41,381 bases of DNA, taken from positions 1 to 41,381 of the forward strand of contig JADZFF010000147.1 of the NCBI GenBank assembly GCA_020850015.1, written 5' to 3'. Positions within the stretch are counted from its first letter, which is position 1. Each line of letters starts with the position of its first letter. Of this stretch, positions 18,209-26,638 are shown piece after piece. Made by a program: the position numbers and the translations under genes. The notes under the pieces are model-generated. The model was not told where the DNA came from and made no database searches. It saw only the letters and a program-made list of their open reading frames with translations. Origin of the DNA: Bdellovibrionales bacterium. Its GTDB lineage: Bacteria; Bdellovibrionota; UBA1018; JADZFF01.

Positions 18209-19201
18209 ATGGCGGCAAACGCGAAGACCGGAGAGGTGCTTCTGAAGGTCGAGAACCTGGTGAAGAAGTTCTCGATCACGGGTGGAATCTTGGGTCGGGA
18301 GGTCGCGGCTGTCAAAGCGGTCGCGGACGTTTCCTTCGAGATTCGCAAGGGAGAGACGCTTGGGCTTGTGGGCGAATCCGGATGCGGAAAGTCCACGCTG
18401 GGGCGTTGCATCCTCAGGTTGATCGAACCTACGTCGGGCGGCATCTACTTCGAGGGCAGGGATGTCAGAGCGATGAGCGGCCCAGAGCTCAGGGTCCTTC
18501 GTCGACGCATGCAGATCATCTTCCAAGACCCTTTCGCGTCGCTGAATCCGAGAATGACCGTGGAGGAGATCCTTGGCGAGCCTCTCGATATCCACAAGGT
18601 CTGCGCCAGCCGCGAGGAAAGAAGGCGTCGGATACTGGAGCTCCTGGACATGTGCGGCTTGCGCCGCGAGTCGGTGACTCGCTATCCGCATGAATTCTCT
18701 GGCGGTCAGCGCCAGAGGGTCTGCATCGCCCGGGCGCTCGCGGTTCGACCCGACTTCATCGTCTGCGACGAACCCGTTTCCGCGTTGGATGTTTCCATCC
18801 AGGCCCAGATCATCAATCTGATGCAAGACCTGCAGAAGGAACTGGGGCTGACTTACCTCTTCATCGCGCACGATCTCAAGGTGGTGGAGCATATCTCCGA
18901 TCGAGTGGCCGTGATGTACCTGGGGAAGATCGCGGAGCTCGCGGAAGCGGATGAGCTCTACCGCGATCCGCGTCATCCCTATACAAAAGCTCTGATGTCA
19001 GCCATTCCGGTGCCGGATCCCAAGCGCAAGCGTGACCGGATCGTGTTGCAGGGCGATGTTCCGTCGCCGATCTCACCGCCTTCGGGCTGCTATTTCCACC
19101 CGCGCTGCCCAATAGCGTCAGCTCGTTGTCGCTCTGAAGCCCCTCAACTCGAAGGAGTGGGGACTGAGGGGCATAGCGCATCGTGTCATTTCGCCCGTTA
19201 G
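18209..19201 (+). CDS. Oligopeptide ABC transporter ATPase, DppF/OppF type
   Basis: 330 aa from the ATG at 18209; the open frame extends into dppD upstream but conserved sequence begins at [14 protein letters not shown]. Walker A is [12 protein letters not shown], the Q-loop [13 protein letters not shown], the signature [15 protein letters not shown] and Walker [17 protein letters not shown]. The C-terminal CYFHPRCP...C...C cluster is present. Operon with the LolB-like, binding-protein and DppD-type genes. Confidence 0.93.
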   Translation: MAANAKTGEVLLKVENLVKKFSITGGILGREVAAVKAVADVSFEIRKGETLGLVGESGCGKSTLGRCILRLIEPTSGGIYFEGRDVRAMSGPELRVLRRRMQIIFQDPFASLNPRMTVEEILGEPLDIHKVCASREERRRRILELLDMCGLRRESVTRYPHEFSGGQRQRVCIARALAVRPDFIVCDEPVSALDVSIQAQIINLMQDLQKELGLTYLFIAHDLKVVEHISDRVAVMYLGKIAELAEADELYRDPRHPYTKALMSAIPVPDPKRKRDRIVLQGDVPSPISPPSGCYFHPRCPIASARCRSEAPQLEGVGTEGHSASCHFAR

Positions 19202-19276
19202 TGCCTCGCATACAGGGCTAACCCCTCATCATCCTGAAGGAATACTCCGAAGAGCTAGAGAAGAGGAGGCACCCGT

Positions 19277-20068
19277 CTGCAGTTCGCGGACCGAAAACTC
19301 CCGCTCGAAGCCGCTCCGGATCTCCGTGCTTGTCCGGTGGAATCCGTGCGCCCTTACGCCCTGATGCCGGCGCCCGTGTACGTGTACCTTCGGCGGAACG
19401 GGAAATTCCTCTCCGTGAAGGCTCCGATGGATTTCTTCACCCCCGAGGAGCTGGAGCGCTACCGCGGTTACGTGAATTTCTTCATGCCGAGGACAGTGGA
19501 TCGGGTAGCCAGCCTGCGCGAAGCCGGAAGGCGCGTGCGCGGCCTCCTGCTCTGGGACCCCTCGGATCGGCCCGTGGGGCCTGACTCCGGGCGAACGCGG
19601 ATGGCCCCCGCTCCATATGAGCTCGCTGATGCCATCATCCGGATCATGGTACCGGCCTGGAAGCGGGAAACGAGGATCAACCCCTTCTCGGTTACCGTGC
19701 TTGTTGACGAGATCTGCGATGTGCTCCCGGCCGAGTTGCTGCTGAAATGCAGGGACGAGAACGTGGCGCGGTTCGAAACCGCCCTTTTCCGCTCAAGCTG
19801 GATGGTGTTTCTGGCGCTGCACCTTGGCTTTTGCGAACTGAGGTTCCTGAATCGGCTCCGCGAGCGGGCCTTTTTGGCGGGTTTCGAAGGTGCGAATCCT
19901 TTCGTCGCCCACGCCGAGCTGGACGAGCTCTATCAGCTGGCCTCGCTCTCCCTGGAGAGCGACGAGACGACGGTGCTGGACGCCTCGTTCTTCGACGATC
20001 GACCTGAGCGCGTGAGCCAGAAGCTGAGATTCCGGCTGGATCGGGTGAGGGCGGTAAGCAATGGCTAA
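19277..20068 (+). CDS. Unknown protein, possible CTG start
   Basis: The first conventional start in frame is GTG at 19337 (243 aa), which has no ribosome-binding site. The frame stays open upstream, and a CTG at 19277 has AGAGGAGG 7 bp before it, giving 263 aa with an added LQFADRKLPLEAAPDLRACP. The protein is soluble and mixed helix/strand: APVYVYLRRNGKFLSVKAPMDFFTPEELERY, then a helical part with FVAHAELDELYQLASLSLE. I recognise no family. Its stop overlaps the ATG of the 837-aa gene by 8 bp, so the two proteins probably work together. Confidence 0.6.
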   Translation: MQFADRKLPLEAAPDLRACPVESVRPYALMPAPVYVYLRRNGKFLSVKAPMDFFTPEELERYRGYVNFFMPRTVDRVASLREAGRRVRGLLLWDPSDRPVGPDSGRTRMAPAPYELADAIIRIMVPAWKRETRINPFSVTVLVDEICDVLPAELLLKCRDENVARFETALFRSSWMVFLALHLGFCELRFLNRLRERAFLAGFEGANPFVAHAELDELYQLASLSLESDETTVLDASFFDDRPERVSQKLRFRLDRVRAVSNG

Positions 20069-22574
20069 GAAGGCCGCCCAGCCGAGCGCCGCCGAGACGA
20101 GTTTCGGAGCGGCGGCTCTCCTCGGAGAGAAAGGCCGCGTCTACTACGAGAATCTTTTCTCCGCCGCGGGAGTGGGCCGGGTCACCGACCTGATGGCGGC
20201 GAAGCTGCGGGAGTCGGGCGTGGACGGTCCATCCATCCGCGCGCTGCTCCTCTTCGGATTCTACGAGGGTTACCTCGGCACGGGCGCTACGGAGGGGGTG
20301 CTGCCTGACCCGATCACCTTGGAATGCGGCGTGGATGAAGTCACGCTTGCGGTCTCTATCGGATTCACCATCGATTCCGAGCTGCTCGGCGATCTCGATG
20401 CATCGGTGGAGCGCGTGCGGGGCCAGAGCGTGGAGATATCCCCGTTCGAAAGGTTCCTGAGGCAGCTGCTGCCCTTTGCCGCCACCGTCTGGCTCAAAGT
20501 GGACGCGAAAACCCGCCGCGCGGAGCTGGCCTGTTCGATCTCGCTTAAGGATGCAGCCTCGCTCCAGGGCCGCGATGGTGAGCTGCGGTACGTCCGTTTT
20601 GAGCGCGCGCCCGAGCCCGCGCCCAAGCCGGAGACCTACGAGCTGCTCTCTGATCTTCCCTATACGGAGCTCCTCAAGGAGGATGGTCCGGCGCAGAAGG
20701 TGGAGCCCTCCCCGGCGGGTCAGATCCTGGCGGACGCGGTTCGCGTGGACAACGGGGAGGTGAAGGTCGGTGACCTGAGGAAGGCCGCCGAGGAGGAGAC
20801 GCGTGTAGAGGGGAAGCGGCCGGGCGCGGATGAGGCCGGAAGGGCCGCGAGCGTGCCCGGGGAGCCCGAGGCGATCACCACCGTAGGCGGGGCCCCCAAG
20901 GGTGAGCCCGAGAGAAAGCTCGAGGGCGCCGCGGAGACCGGGTCTCAGACCCGCGTGCAGGGCGCCGGACCGGACTCTGACGGAAGCACCCAGGTGAGCG
21001 GAGCCGCGCAGGACCATACGCTGGCGAAAACGATCGTGAAAGCCGGCGCTCGGGAAGACGCGGAGTCCGTGTTTCTTGTCGCGGGAGGCGCCGATGGCCA
21101 ATCGAAAAAGGCGAGGCGCCGCGTGCTCGGAGGCGGAGGCGGTGGGGAGGCCGACGGAGACTCGGACGAGCTGCTGAAGGTTCTTGCAGGCGGCGTTCCT
21201 AAACGCCCCGACCAGAAGGAGCCGGAAGGGCTTTCCGGCGAGGTGGTGGCTCAGGCCTATCAGCGCAAGGTCTCGCAGCTCATGGCGCGCATCCGCGAGC
21301 TCGAGGCGAACGCGAACGCGAACGCCGCCAGGCCATTAGTGGGGGCGGCCGCTCCGCCCGGGGACTCATCCTCCGTCCTCGCGGCCCTTGCGAACGAGAT
21401 CTCACCCGAGCTTCAAGCGAAATCCGTTACCGCGGCGGTTCCGTCGGAGCCCCCGCAAAAGCCGAGTTTCCTGGGCGATCTGTTGGGGAAGATGGGGCCG
21501 GTCAAGAAGCCCAAGGTCGAGTCAGCGGAGGATCAGCCGACGGCGCAGGGGGCGGAAGCGGAGACCTCGGCGGAGGCGGCCGACGCTGGCGAAGAAAAGG
21601 GGGAAGCCGACGAATCCTCCTTAGGCGACGAGACGATCGATCTCAAGGACGTTCCGGACGAGAAAACCGCTATCCGCACACTGTTGATGGAAATCGACAA
21701 GGGTGGGCTGGAGAGGGCGATCGAGGGCCTGAAAAAGGATACTGCCGGAATTTCTGGCGACAAGAACGCCAAACGGTTCAAGCGCGTCGCGGAGGACGTC
21801 CTGCAGTTGTTGACCGCCGAAAAGGCGAAGCTCTACTCCTTGACCCGGAAGTTGAACTGGTCCGTCAAGCGGAGGGACATGGAGTTCAAGAACAAGGAAA
21901 AGGCCCTGCTGGAGGAGCTCAAACGCCGTGAGGAGATGCTGAAGAAAAAAGACACGGTGGTGAGCCACGTTCGATCGCAGATGGCGCAGCTCAACATGAA
22001 CATGGAGCGGCTGAAGAATACGGCGAGCTCCGCGGTAGAGGACGGCCAGTTCAGGAAGCGCTTCGAGCACCTTCAGAAGCTCTACACGGCGGGCAAGGAT
22101 GAATCGATGCGAAACCTGCGGGAGATCGATCGGTTGAAGAAGCAGCTCACGACGGCGCGGTTCCAAGCCGCGAGCCAGTCCACGCCGGCCGAGGGGGAGC
22201 TGGTTCAGCTTCGCGAGTCCGCGGACAAGTTCAAACGTCAGGCGGAAGAGTTCAAACGGATGAACAAGCAGTTGGTGGACAGGATCAGCCAATTGGAGAA
22301 GCACAAGGCCTCCTCGCTGGCAGGCGGCAGGATGGAGGAGATGCGGGAAAGGCTCGATCAGGCCATGCGGGCCGTGACTTCCTCCAAGGGCGAAACCGAA
22401 GGTCTGAAGGCAAAGCTTCAGGGCGCCGAGGGAGAGAGCAAGCGCCTGGAGCAGGAGTTGGCCAAAACCAGAGACACGCTTCGGCGAGCCACCGACAAGA
22501 TGCGGCGGTACCTGGAGTTGAACAAACGCGGCGAAGGCGGAAGCGAGGGCGGCTCTTCCAGCGGCGCGGCCTAG
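20061..22574 (+). CDS. Large coiled-coil protein of unknown function
   Basis: 837 aa in three parts. A folded N-terminal domain of about 185 residues (GRVYYENLFSAAGVGRVTDLMAAKL, GVDEVTLAVSIGFTIDSELL, FLRQLLPFAATVWLKVDA). A long low-complexity Ala/Gly/Glu-rich region to about 530. A C-terminal coiled coil of about 250 residues (KAKLYSLTRKLNWSVKRRD onward to RATDKMRRYLELNKRG) ending in a Gly/Ser tail. No signal peptide or membrane segment is visible, so a cytoplasmic scaffold or filament-forming role is likely. It is translationally coupled to the preceding gene. No named family is recognised. Confidence 0.7.
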   Translation: MAKKAAQPSAAETSFGAAALLGEKGRVYYENLFSAAGVGRVTDLMAAKLRESGVDGPSIRALLLFGFYEGYLGTGATEGVLPDPITLECGVDEVTLAVSIGFTIDSELLGDLDASVERVRGQSVEISPFERFLRQLLPFAATVWLKVDAKTRRAELACSISLKDAASLQGRDGELRYVRFERAPEPAPKPETYELLSDLPYTELLKEDGPAQKVEPSPAGQILADAVRVDNGEVKVGDLRKAAEEETRVEGKRPGADEAGRAASVPGEPEAITTVGGAPKGEPERKLEGAAETGSQTRVQGAGPDSDGSTQVSGAAQDHTLAKTIVKAGAREDAESVFLVAGGADGQSKKARRRVLGGGGGGEADGDSDELLKVLAGGVPKRPDQKEPEGLSGEVVAQAYQRKVSQLMARIRELEANANANAARPLVGAAAPPGDSSSVLAALANEISPELQAKSVTAAVPSEPPQKPSFLGDLLGKMGPVKKPKVESAEDQPTAQGAEAETSAEAADAGEEKGEADESSLGDETIDLKDVPDEKTAIRTLLMEIDKGGLERAIEGLKKDTAGISGDKNAKRFKRVAEDVLQLLTAEKAKLYSLTRKLNWSVKRRDMEFKNKEKALLEELKRREEMLKKKDTVVSHVRSQMAQLNMNMERLKNTASSAVEDGQFRKRFEHLQKLYTAGKDESMRNLREIDRLKKQLTTARFQAASQSTPAEGELVQLRESADKFKRQAEEFKRMNKQLVDRISQLEKHKASSLAGGRMEEMRERLDQAMRAVTSSKGETEGLKAKLQGAEGESKRLEQELAKTRDTLRRATDKMRRYLELNKRGEGGSEGGSSSGAA

Positions 22575-22591
22575 CGGACTTGGGGTGCCGT

Positions 22592-22607
22592 GCGGCCTTC
22601 CGGCCGC
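22592..22607 (+). other. GC-rich hairpin after the coiled-coil gene
   Basis: GCGGCC-TTCC-GGCCGC, a perfect 6-bp stem 17 bp past the stop codon. It is followed by CCCCTTAAG rather than a U-run, so it is a weak terminator candidate or an RNA 3'-end stabiliser. Confidence 0.35.
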
Positions 22608-22675
22608 CCCTTAAGCAGCCTCTTCCGCAGGTCCGGCCTTTTCTGCTAAGAACTGGAATAGCCGGCTGTTTTCAC

Positions 22676-22760
22676 GCTCGCGTGGTGAAATTGGTAGACA
22701 CGCCAGACTTAGGATCTGGTGCCGAAAGGCGTGGCGGTTCAAGTCCGTCCGCGAGCACCA
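22676..22760 (+). tRNA. tRNA-Leu (TAG)
   Basis: A class II tRNA, 85 nt, with acceptor GCTCGCG/CGCGAGC, anticodon loop CTTAGGA (anticodon TAG) on a CCAGA/TCTGG stem, a long variable arm (TGCCGAAAGGCGT), T-loop GTTCAAGTC and encoded CCA. Confidence 0.97.
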
Positions 22761-22787
22761 GCCGCCGCATTCTGCATTGGTACGGAT

Positions 22788-22864
<77 letters not shown>

Positions 22865-22907
22865 CTTTCCCCCCATTCGTCCGGAAAGTTCCTGGGGAAT
22901 TTCTAGA

Positions 22908-22946
22908 AACTAAGAAACTAGTTTTTAATAACTAAATACTTAGTTA
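22908..22946. promoter_or_regulatory. Operator-like dyads upstream of the BlaI-type gene
   Basis: In an unusually AT-rich patch lie TAACTAA-ATAC-TTAGTTA (22929-22946), the 10-bp palindrome AAACTAGTTT (22915-22924), and a wider pair AACTAAG (22908) / CTTAGTT (22939). ACTA repeats run throughout. The patch ends 27 bp before the repressor ATG, as expected for an autoregulated BlaI-family operator, although it lacks the classical TACA/TGTA core. Confidence 0.55.
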
Positions 22947-22973
22947 CACTGGGGGCCAGGAGATCGATCCCCC

Positions 22974-23357
22974 ATGACTCGCCCCCCATCGAAGAGACTC
23001 ACGGACGTTGAGCTGGAGCTCATGAGCATCCTCTGGAAAACCGGTGGGGCAACCGTTCACGAGGTCCAGGCCGCCCTCCCACCCGGAAGAAATCTCGCCT
23101 ACACCTCGGTCTCGACGATTCTCAGAATCCTGGAACAAAAGAAGATTCTTCAGACGCGCAAGGAGGGCAGGGGGCATCGCTACGTGCCACGGGTTTCCAA
23201 GGCAGACCATGAGGCCGCCACGATCGAACACGTCGTGGAAAAAGTCTTTGACGGAGAGCGGGCATCGCTGATCCGCCGGTTGATCGACTCGCAAGGGATC
23301 TCTGAATCGGAACTTCTGGAATTGAAGAAAATCCTGACCGATAGGCTGGGAAAGTGA
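22974..23357 (+). CDS. BlaI/MecI-family transcriptional repressor
   Basis: 127 aa. The winged-helix domain is clear: LTDVELELMSILWKTGGATVHEVQAAL, then AYTSVSTILRILEQKKILQTRKEGRGHRYVP. A helical dimerisation part follows (IEHVVEKVFDGERASLIRRLI). In relatives, the BlaR1 protease triggers cleavage of the repressor near this second region. Its stop overlaps the GTG start of the M56-SLT gene (GTGA), the standard blaI-blaR arrangement, and dyads lie upstream. No beta-lactamase gene is adjacent. Confidence 0.93.
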   Translation: MTRPPSKRLTDVELELMSILWKTGGATVHEVQAALPPGRNLAYTSVSTILRILEQKKILQTRKEGRGHRYVPRVSKADHEAATIEHVVEKVFDGERASLIRRLIDSQGISESELLELKKILTDRLGK

Positions 23358-25087
23358 ATCTCGTTCACCTTACTTCGGCGCTCAAGCTCTACCTGGAAGC
23401 CGCCCTGCTCCTGGCCATCGTGGCCGCGATTCTAGCCTGCCTGCGGGTGTGCTTGTTTCGGTGGCCACGGGCGATGCGATTCTCGGGCGCAGTGGCGCTC
23501 GCGAACCTGATGCTCGTCCTGGCGCTGACGTTTCCTTTAGTGCTTTCGGCGGTGCCGAAAGAGTCGCTGATCCGCCCGGCCGCGCAAACCTGGTCGGGGA
23601 GCATCAAGGGGCAGATGCCTGCCTTGAGGATCACGTTTCCGATCTCCACTAGCGCCCAGAGCGCCCAGGGGCCGGAGGGAGTGGAGCTCGGGTATTCGGT
23701 CGTACTGCTGGTAGTAGCGGTTCTCTTTCTCGGCGGTCTGCTTGCCCACGTTCGCCTCTGGTTGCGATTGAAGGCGCTCTCGCGTGCGATCGCAGGATAC
23801 CCCGTGCTGAGAAGCATCGGACGCGTCCGCATCCGGGCGGCCGAAGGGGGCGGCGCTCCTTTCGCCGCTCATGTTTCGGGCCGGGCCGAAGTCGTATTGC
23901 CGGCTGATATCATCGAGCGGCCGGAGCCCATGCGGATCGCGCTCCGCCACGAGTTGCAGCACCACCGGGCCCGAGACACCGGCTGGCTCTATTTGCACGA
24001 GTCGATCCGCGCCGCCTTTTTCTGGAGCCCGGCAGTTCCGATTCTGATCCGCACGATTCAGGAGTTTCAAGAGTTTGCCTGTGACGAGGCCCTGATCGGC
24101 CGTCGGGGAATTTCGCCACGGGCATATGGGCGCTGTCTCATTGAGGCGGCGGAATCGGCCCTTCGGCCCCGGTTCGTGGCGGCAGGAACAGCCGGCATGT
24201 CCGTGGGTACGAGGGGTGATCATCTCAAAAGGAGAATCGAGATGTTGTTCGAACACAAGGGCAGGAAGTCCGTGGCCTCAACGGGGATCGGGGTGGCAGT
24301 CGTCGCGCTGGGAGCGCTTGCCACAGTGGCGTTCGCCGCGAAGAGCGCGGTTCAGGATCGGAGCCTTACCAGATCGGAGGCGGAACGTTTCGCGGCCATC
24401 GCATCCAAGGGAGCACGTGTCCCCCTGGATGTGAACGAGCAGGTGCTGGCGAGATTGAACCGCTTGGCGGGGACGCCGGAAGGGCGCCGGACCGTGCGCG
24501 ATGCGCGCTCGCGCCTTCCTCGGTACCAGACCATGTTTGAGGCCGCGGCCTCGCGCCATGGCATGCCGCTGGAGCTCGTGGCAGTGGCGATGTTCGAGTC
24601 GGGACTGCGAAATGATGCCGTGTCCCCGCCCCCGTACCGCGCGGCCGGACTTTGGCAGTTCATTCCGGAGACCGCGAGGAGTTACGGGCTGGTCGTGGAC
24701 GGCACACGGGACGAACGGAAAGATCCTGAGCTCGCGACCGACGCGGCCATGCGTTACCTGAAGAACCTGCACGAGCGGTTCGGAGACTGGCGTCTGGCAA
24801 TGAAGGCCTACAACGAAGGAGAGCGCAGGGTGGAGCGACTCATGAAGGAACACGGTACCCGCGACCCCTGGGCGTTGGAGCGAGTATCGAGCACGGCGGG
24901 CTATCTCGCCGGTGCTGTGGCGATGATGATCGTCCTCAAGAACCCTGAGCTGACCGAGTCGTTTGAGGCTCCTGGCGCCTCAGTTCTCTGGAAAGCGGAG
25001 GATCGGCGCCAGGAGCTCCCTCGTCCCCGAATGGCCCGTGCCACGGAGGGCGAGGAAGAGCCGGCAATAAGAACCGTACCAAATTGA
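23354..25087 (+). CDS. BlaR1-like M56 protease fused to a lytic transglycosylase (SLT) domain
   Basis: 577 aa. Three N-terminal membrane segments (about 14-36, 43-66, 113-138) precede an M56 metalloprotease domain with HELQH at 199-203 and the downstream FQEFACDEAL motif, as in BlaR1/MecR1. A fourth membrane segment (about 309-329) leads to the periplasm. There, where BlaR1 has a penicillin-binding sensor, this protein has a GH23/MltD-like domain at about 390-500: MFESGLR with probable catalytic Glu415, AAGLWQFIPETARSYGL and AYNEGERRV. It may cut or bind peptidoglycan and signal inward to the repressor. The domains are seen; the sensing role is inferred. Start is GTG, overlapping the repressor gene. 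Confidence 0.88.
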   Translation: MNLVHLTSALKLYLEAALLLAIVAAILACLRVCLFRWPRAMRFSGAVALANLMLVLALTFPLVLSAVPKESLIRPAAQTWSGSIKGQMPALRITFPISTSAQSAQGPEGVELGYSVVLLVVAVLFLGGLLAHVRLWLRLKALSRAIAGYPVLRSIGRVRIRAAEGGGAPFAAHVSGRAEVVLPADIIERPEPMRIALRHELQHHRARDTGWLYLHESIRAAFFWSPAVPILIRTIQEFQEFACDEALIGRRGISPRAYGRCLIEAAESALRPRFVAAGTAGMSVGTRGDHLKRRIEMLFEHKGRKSVASTGIGVAVVALGALATVAFAAKSAVQDRSLTRSEAERFAAIASKGARVPLDVNEQVLARLNRLAGTPEGRRTVRDARSRLPRYQTMFEAAASRHGMPLELVAVAMFESGLRNDAVSPPPYRAAGLWQFIPETARSYGLVVDGTRDERKDPELATDAAMRYLKNLHERFGDWRLAMKAYNEGERRVERLMKEHGTRDPWALERVSSTAGYLAGAVAMMIVLKNPELTESFEAPGASVLWKAEDRRQELPRPRMARATEGEEEPAIRTVPN

Positions 25088-25127
25088 TCGGAAAAGCGGA
25101 ATTCCTCCGCTATCCCAGAATGATCCA

Positions 25128-26618
25128 ATGCCCCGCCCCCCTGTCGCCGATCGGAGCCTGGCTTTAGAATGGGAGGAAGTGCCCACCGATCACGCCCGCG
25201 CAGCCCACACCGTAATCGTCAGCGACTTTCATCTGGCCGATGCCGAGCCACCGCACCCCTACAACCCGCTCTGGAAGCGGTTCAAGCGGCCGAAGCTCTT
25301 TCTAGACAGAAGTTTTCGCAGGTTCATCGAACACCTTCAGTCGCTGTCACCGGAGCCTATCGAGCTGGTGTTGAACGGCGACATCTTCGATTTCGATTCA
25401 GTGATGGTGTTCCCGAGGAAGCCTTCATTCAAGGTGAGCTGGCTCGAGAGGAAGCGAGGCCTCTTCGCGGAGGAGGAAAAGTCCCGCTTCAAGATGAAAG
25501 TGATGTTGGATGACCACGCGGTCTGGGTGAAGGCGCTCCGAGATTTCGTGCTTGGCGGAAATCGATTGATCTTCATCATCGGAAACCACGACATGGAGCT
25601 GCATTGGCCGAGCGTGCAGCGGGATGTCGTGGATGCGATGGAGCTGCCGGAGGAGGCGCGTGACCGGGTGCGCTTCTGCGAGTGGTTCTATGTGAGTAAT
25701 GGCGACACGCTGATCGAACATGGAAATCAGTTCGACGAGTACAGCATGTGCGCGGATCCCGTACACCCGCTGATCAGAAAGGGTTCCAGGGTTTTTGTGC
25801 GGCTTCCATTCGGAAACTTGGCGAACAAGTTCCTCCTGAATGGCATGGGGCTTTTTAATCCGCACGTAGAGAGCAGCTACATCAAGAAGGATCTCCGTGA
25901 GTACCTCGTTTTTTTCTTCAAGTATGTCGCCCGCACCCAGCCCTTCATCTTCCTTTCATGGTTCTGGGGATCGATGGTGACGGCGATCTATTCGATCGGG
26001 GAGGGGATGCTTCCTGCCTTGCGCGACCCGCTCATGGTGGAGGCGCGCGTGGACGTGATCTCGGAGAAAGCGAACGTGAGCCCGCGGGTGACGCGATCGC
26101 TTCGCGCTCTTCACGTGCATCCTGCCTATTTCAATCCCTTTAAGATCATGAGGGAGCTCTGGCTGGACCGTGGGATTCTCTTCCTGCTGCTTTTGGGTGC
26201 CAGCTTCTGGATGTTCTCAACGGTGAATGTATTCGTTCAGATTTCAGCCTGGTGGTTCCTCGTGCCTTTGTTTCTGCTTCTCCCTCCGTTCGTGTTTTAT
26301 GCGCGAACCGTCGAGTCCGAGGTCTACAAGATGCAGGAGAATGCTGAAAGGCAGGTGCCCATCAGCGCGCGCATCGCCGGGGTGAAGCGGGTGGTGCAGG
26401 GGCACACCCACCGCGAGCGGCACGTCTGGGTGGAAGGGGTTGAAGTGCTCAATACGGGAACCTGGTCGCCGGCCTACCGTGACGTCGAGTGCACCCAACC
26501 CTACGGCACGAAGTGCTTCGGATGGATTCGTCCAAGCGATTCCGGAGTTCGTGAGGCCGGGATCTACGAATGGAACGACCCCGGCGTGAGCCAGATCCCG
26601 TCGAGAACGGGCGATTGA
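25128..26618 (+). CDS. Membrane-inserted calcineurin-like metallophosphoesterase
   Basis: 496 aa. The five metal-binding motifs are in order: SDFHL (32-36), GDIFDF (84-89), GNHD (152-155), EHGN (197-200) and GHTH (425-428). Between the fourth and fifth lies an insertion of about 200 residues with hydrophobic spans at about 257-290 and 350-392, so the catalytic domain is held at a membrane. LpxH-type UDP-diacylglucosamine hydrolases share the motif order but not this insertion; the substrate is unknown. It lies 40 bp after the M56-SLT gene and 20 bp before the SDR gene. Confidence 0.82.
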   Translation: MPRPPVADRSLALEWEEVPTDHARAAHTVIVSDFHLADAEPPHPYNPLWKRFKRPKLFLDRSFRRFIEHLQSLSPEPIELVLNGDIFDFDSVMVFPRKPSFKVSWLERKRGLFAEEEKSRFKMKVMLDDHAVWVKALRDFVLGGNRLIFIIGNHDMELHWPSVQRDVVDAMELPEEARDRVRFCEWFYVSNGDTLIEHGNQFDEYSMCADPVHPLIRKGSRVFVRLPFGNLANKFLLNGMGLFNPHVESSYIKKDLREYLVFFFKYVARTQPFIFLSWFWGSMVTAIYSIGEGMLPALRDPLMVEARVDVISEKANVSPRVTRSLRALHVHPAYFNPFKIMRELWLDRGILFLLLLGASFWMFSTVNVFVQISAWWFLVPLFLLLPPFVFYARTVESEVYKMQENAERQVPISARIAGVKRVVQGHTHRERHVWVEGVEVLNTGTWSPAYRDVECTQPYGTKCFGWIRPSDSGVREAGIYEWNDPGVSQIPSRTGD

Positions 26619-26638
26619 GCTGTGCTATAGGGGCAGAA

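Noticed and set aside
19692-21101. 469-aa reverse-strand open frame
   Set aside because: It lies across the 3' part of one gene and the 5' part of the coiled-coil gene on the other strand; composition is Arg/Gly/Pro-rich shadow sequence.
25095-25111. AGCGGA-ATTCC-TCCGCT as a terminator after the M56-SLT gene
   Set aside because: The stem is only 6 bp and no U-run follows.
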